Shown piece after piece: positions 5,491 through 6,972 of a DNA stretch of 6,972 bases (position 1 is the stretch's first letter; each line of letters begins with the position of its first letter). The DNA comes from CAZSWR01 sp964610885 (lineage in GTDB: Bacteria; Bacteroidota; Ignavibacteria; Kapaibacteriales; UBA2268). Where the stretch lies: the NCBI GenBank assembly GCA_964610885.1, contig CAZSWR010000129.1, forward strand, positions 1-6,972, given 5' to 3'. Under the pieces are notes generated by a model. The model made no database searches. It saw only the letters and a list, made by a program, of their open reading frames with translations, and had not been told where the DNA came from. The translations under genes and the position numbers were made by a program.

Positions 5491-6972
5491 CTACGCAAAC
5501 CTTCTCCAGACGACTATCCCGCCGATCGCGGCAATTAGCGAACCGAACAGTATCAGGCCCCACTCGCCCAGGGTGGGGATAGAGGTGAAAGTCAGTTCGT
5601 TGCCGTAGCCCGTGCTACCTGAATTTGTGGCGTAAGCACGCACTTTATATACCGTGTTGGGCTCCAGGCCTGTGATTGAAGAACTAAAAATGCCCGTGCC
5701 GAAAGTGCCTGTTTCTTCGGTTTTCGAATCGTTTGTGGTGGGCATGCCTGTGGTGTTCCAGCAGAGGCCGCGGACAGTGGGCGCGGCTCCGCCAATTGAT
5801 GTGATATTGCCGCCCGAAGTGGCGCCAAATTCGGTAATGTTAATTATTGGGGTAGTTGTAAGCGTGGGCGGCGGAGGGGGCATGTATTTTGTAATAAACG
5901 CATAGCAGTTGAAGCTGCCGCTATTGGTAAGCGTTATTCCATTGTTGAACGTTATCGTCGGTGAATAAAAAAAAACCGCCGCATAGACGTTCCACGAAGC
6001 ATCCACTGTTATGCTATAGGCACGTTCGTAGCTTGTTCCACTAAATTTCTCGGCCCATTGGCACAGGCCGGAGGAATTGTATTTTGTGATAAATCCATCG
6101 TTGCTACCACTACTTGTAAGCGTAATACCGTTATCGAACGTGATCGTCGAACCAAAATATCCTGCTGTATAAACGTTCCCCGAGGCATCCACAGCTATGC
6201 TTCGAGCTTCATCATCGCTTGTGCCCCCAATTTTCTCGGCCCATTGGCACATGCCGGAGGAATTGTATTTTGCAATATACGCGTCTTCGTAGCCGTTGTT
6301 GGTATTTGTCAGCGTATTATCGTTGTTGAACGTAAGCGTCGGAGAGTCAAAATACCCTGCCGCATAGACGTTCCCCGAGGCATCAACTGATATGCTATAA
6401 GTACGTTCATTGTTTGTTCCCGCAATTTTCTCGGCCCATTGGCACATGCCGGAGGAATTGTATTTTGCAATGTATGCGTCTTCGTAGCCGCTGTTGGTAA
6501 GCGTAATATCGTTGTTGAACGAAAGCGTCGATAATTTAAAATATCCCGCTGTATAAACGTTCCCCGAGGCATCAACTGCTATGCTTTGAGCAATATTAGA
6601 GTTTGTTCCCGCAATTTTCTCGGCCCATTGGCACACGCCCGAGGAATTGTATTTTGTTATATAGGCGTCGTAGTTGCTGCCGCTTTTTGTCAGCGTAATA
6701 TCGTTGTTGAACGTAAGCGTTGGAGAATCAAAATATCCCCCCGCATAAACGTTCCCTAAGGCATCAACTGCTATACTAATAGCCCCATCATAGCCTGTTC
6801 CCGCGATTTTTTTCGACCATTGGCACAGGCCGGAGGAATTGTATTTTGTTATAAAACCATCGTTGCCGCCGATATTTGTCAGCGTAATACCGTTATTGAA
6901 CGTAAGGGTAGGTGAATCAAAATATCCCGCTGCATAAACGTTCCCCGAGGCATCCACGGCTATACTTCTAGT
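5491..6972 (-). CDS. SBBP-repeat surface protein with FN3-like domain and IPTL-type sorting signal (5' end outside the window)
   Basis: The frame is open to the right edge (TRSIAVDASGNVYAAGYF), so 493 C-terminal residues are visible and the true start is missing. The GTG at 6957 is just an internal valine. Six repeats of 62-65 residues begin at 6957, 6768, 6576, 6387, 6192 and 6006. Each has VDASGNVYxAGYF, a TFNN.ITLT strand, ITKYNSSGxCQW and WAEKIAGT, the SBBP (beta-propeller-like) pattern, with one Cys per repeat. The sixth is decayed (VDASWNVYAAVFF) and cut short. A Met-pentaproline linker (5883-5866) leads to a fibronectin-III-like domain at about 5860-5581 (RGLCWNTT, ITGLEPNTVYKVRAYATNSG, YGNELTF), common in Bacteroidota. 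The end, IPTLGEWG, a hydrophobic helix and WRRFA (5580-5494), is an IPTL-CTERM-type sorting signal. The protein should be exported and held at the cell surface. Its binding target is unknown. Confidence 0.92.
   Translation of the reverse strand, partial: TRSIAVDASGNVYAAGYFDSPTLTFNNGITLTNIGGNDGFITKYNSSGLCQWSKKIAGTGYDGAISIAVDALGNVYAGGYFDSPTLTFNNDITLTKSGSNYDAYITKYNSSGVCQWAEKIAGTNSNIAQSIAVDASGNVYTAGYFKLSTLSFNNDITLTNSGYEDAYIAKYNSSGMCQWAEKIAGTNNERTYSISVDASGNVYAAGYFDSPTLTFNNDNTLTNTNNGYEDAYIAKYNSSGMCQWAEKIGGTSDDEARSIAVDASGNVYTAGYFGSTITFDNGITLTSSGSNDGFITKYNSSGLCQWAEKFSGTSYERAYSITVDASWNVYAAVFFYSPTITFNNGITLTNSGSFNCYAFITKYMPPPPPTLTTTPIINITEFGATSGGNITSIGGAAPTVRGLCWNTTGMPTTNDSKTEETGTFGTGIFSSSITGLEPNTVYKVRAYATNSGSTGYGNELTFTSIPTLGEWGLILFGSLIAAIGGIVVWRRFA

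Noticed and set aside
5883..6972. Regularly spaced DNA repeats resembling an array
   Set aside because: The period is about 189 bases, the frame is open throughout and the repeats are explained by protein repeats. It is not CRISPR.

Overview
All six genes supported here lie on the minus strand, so transcription runs from right to left. The window looks like a chromosomal piece of a Gram-negative bacterium of the Bacteroidota/Chlorobiota (FCB) kind. The evidence is a surface protein built of SBBP-type repeats, then a Bacteroidota-style fibronectin-III-like domain and an IPTL-type C-terminal sorting signal, plus two lipoproteins, an RND-type efflux adaptor and mostly weak or absent Shine-Dalgarno sequences. 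This is inference from protein style; there is no rRNA or other marker to confirm it.

Layout from right to left: (1) 6972-5491, the C-terminal 493 residues of a repeat-rich surface protein whose N-terminus is outside the window. (2) 5490-5082, an intergenic region with three copies of a short palindromic repeat and a good sigma70-like promoter. (3) 5081-4677, a small lipoprotein with a cytochrome c-like CX4CH motif. (4) 4676-4408, a gap with a GC-rich inverted-repeat patch and a promoter carrying an operator-like dyad. (5) 4407-3370, a 345-residue lipoprotein made of two PsbP-like halves, closed by a clear intrinsic terminator at 3348-3319. (6) 3283-1294, a self-contained AT-rich two-gene unit: a strong promoter, an ABC/OLD-like ATPase and, overlapping it by ATGA, a small protein with a PD-(D/E)XK-like nuclease motif. 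(7) 1194-136, the periplasmic adaptor (membrane fusion protein) of an RND efflux pump, with no partner permease in the 135 bases that remain.

The most interesting part is the ATPase-nuclease pair. It has its own near-consensus promoter, translational coupling, base composition clearly lower in GC than its neighbours, and no functional link to the genes around it. This is the pattern of a horizontally acquired anti-phage or anti-plasmid module, comparable in logic to Septu, Gabija or PARIS, but neither gene could be matched by eye to a named system. The other genes look like independent envelope functions (surface adhesin-like protein, redox-type lipoprotein, unknown lipoprotein, efflux adaptor) with separate promoters rather than one operon.
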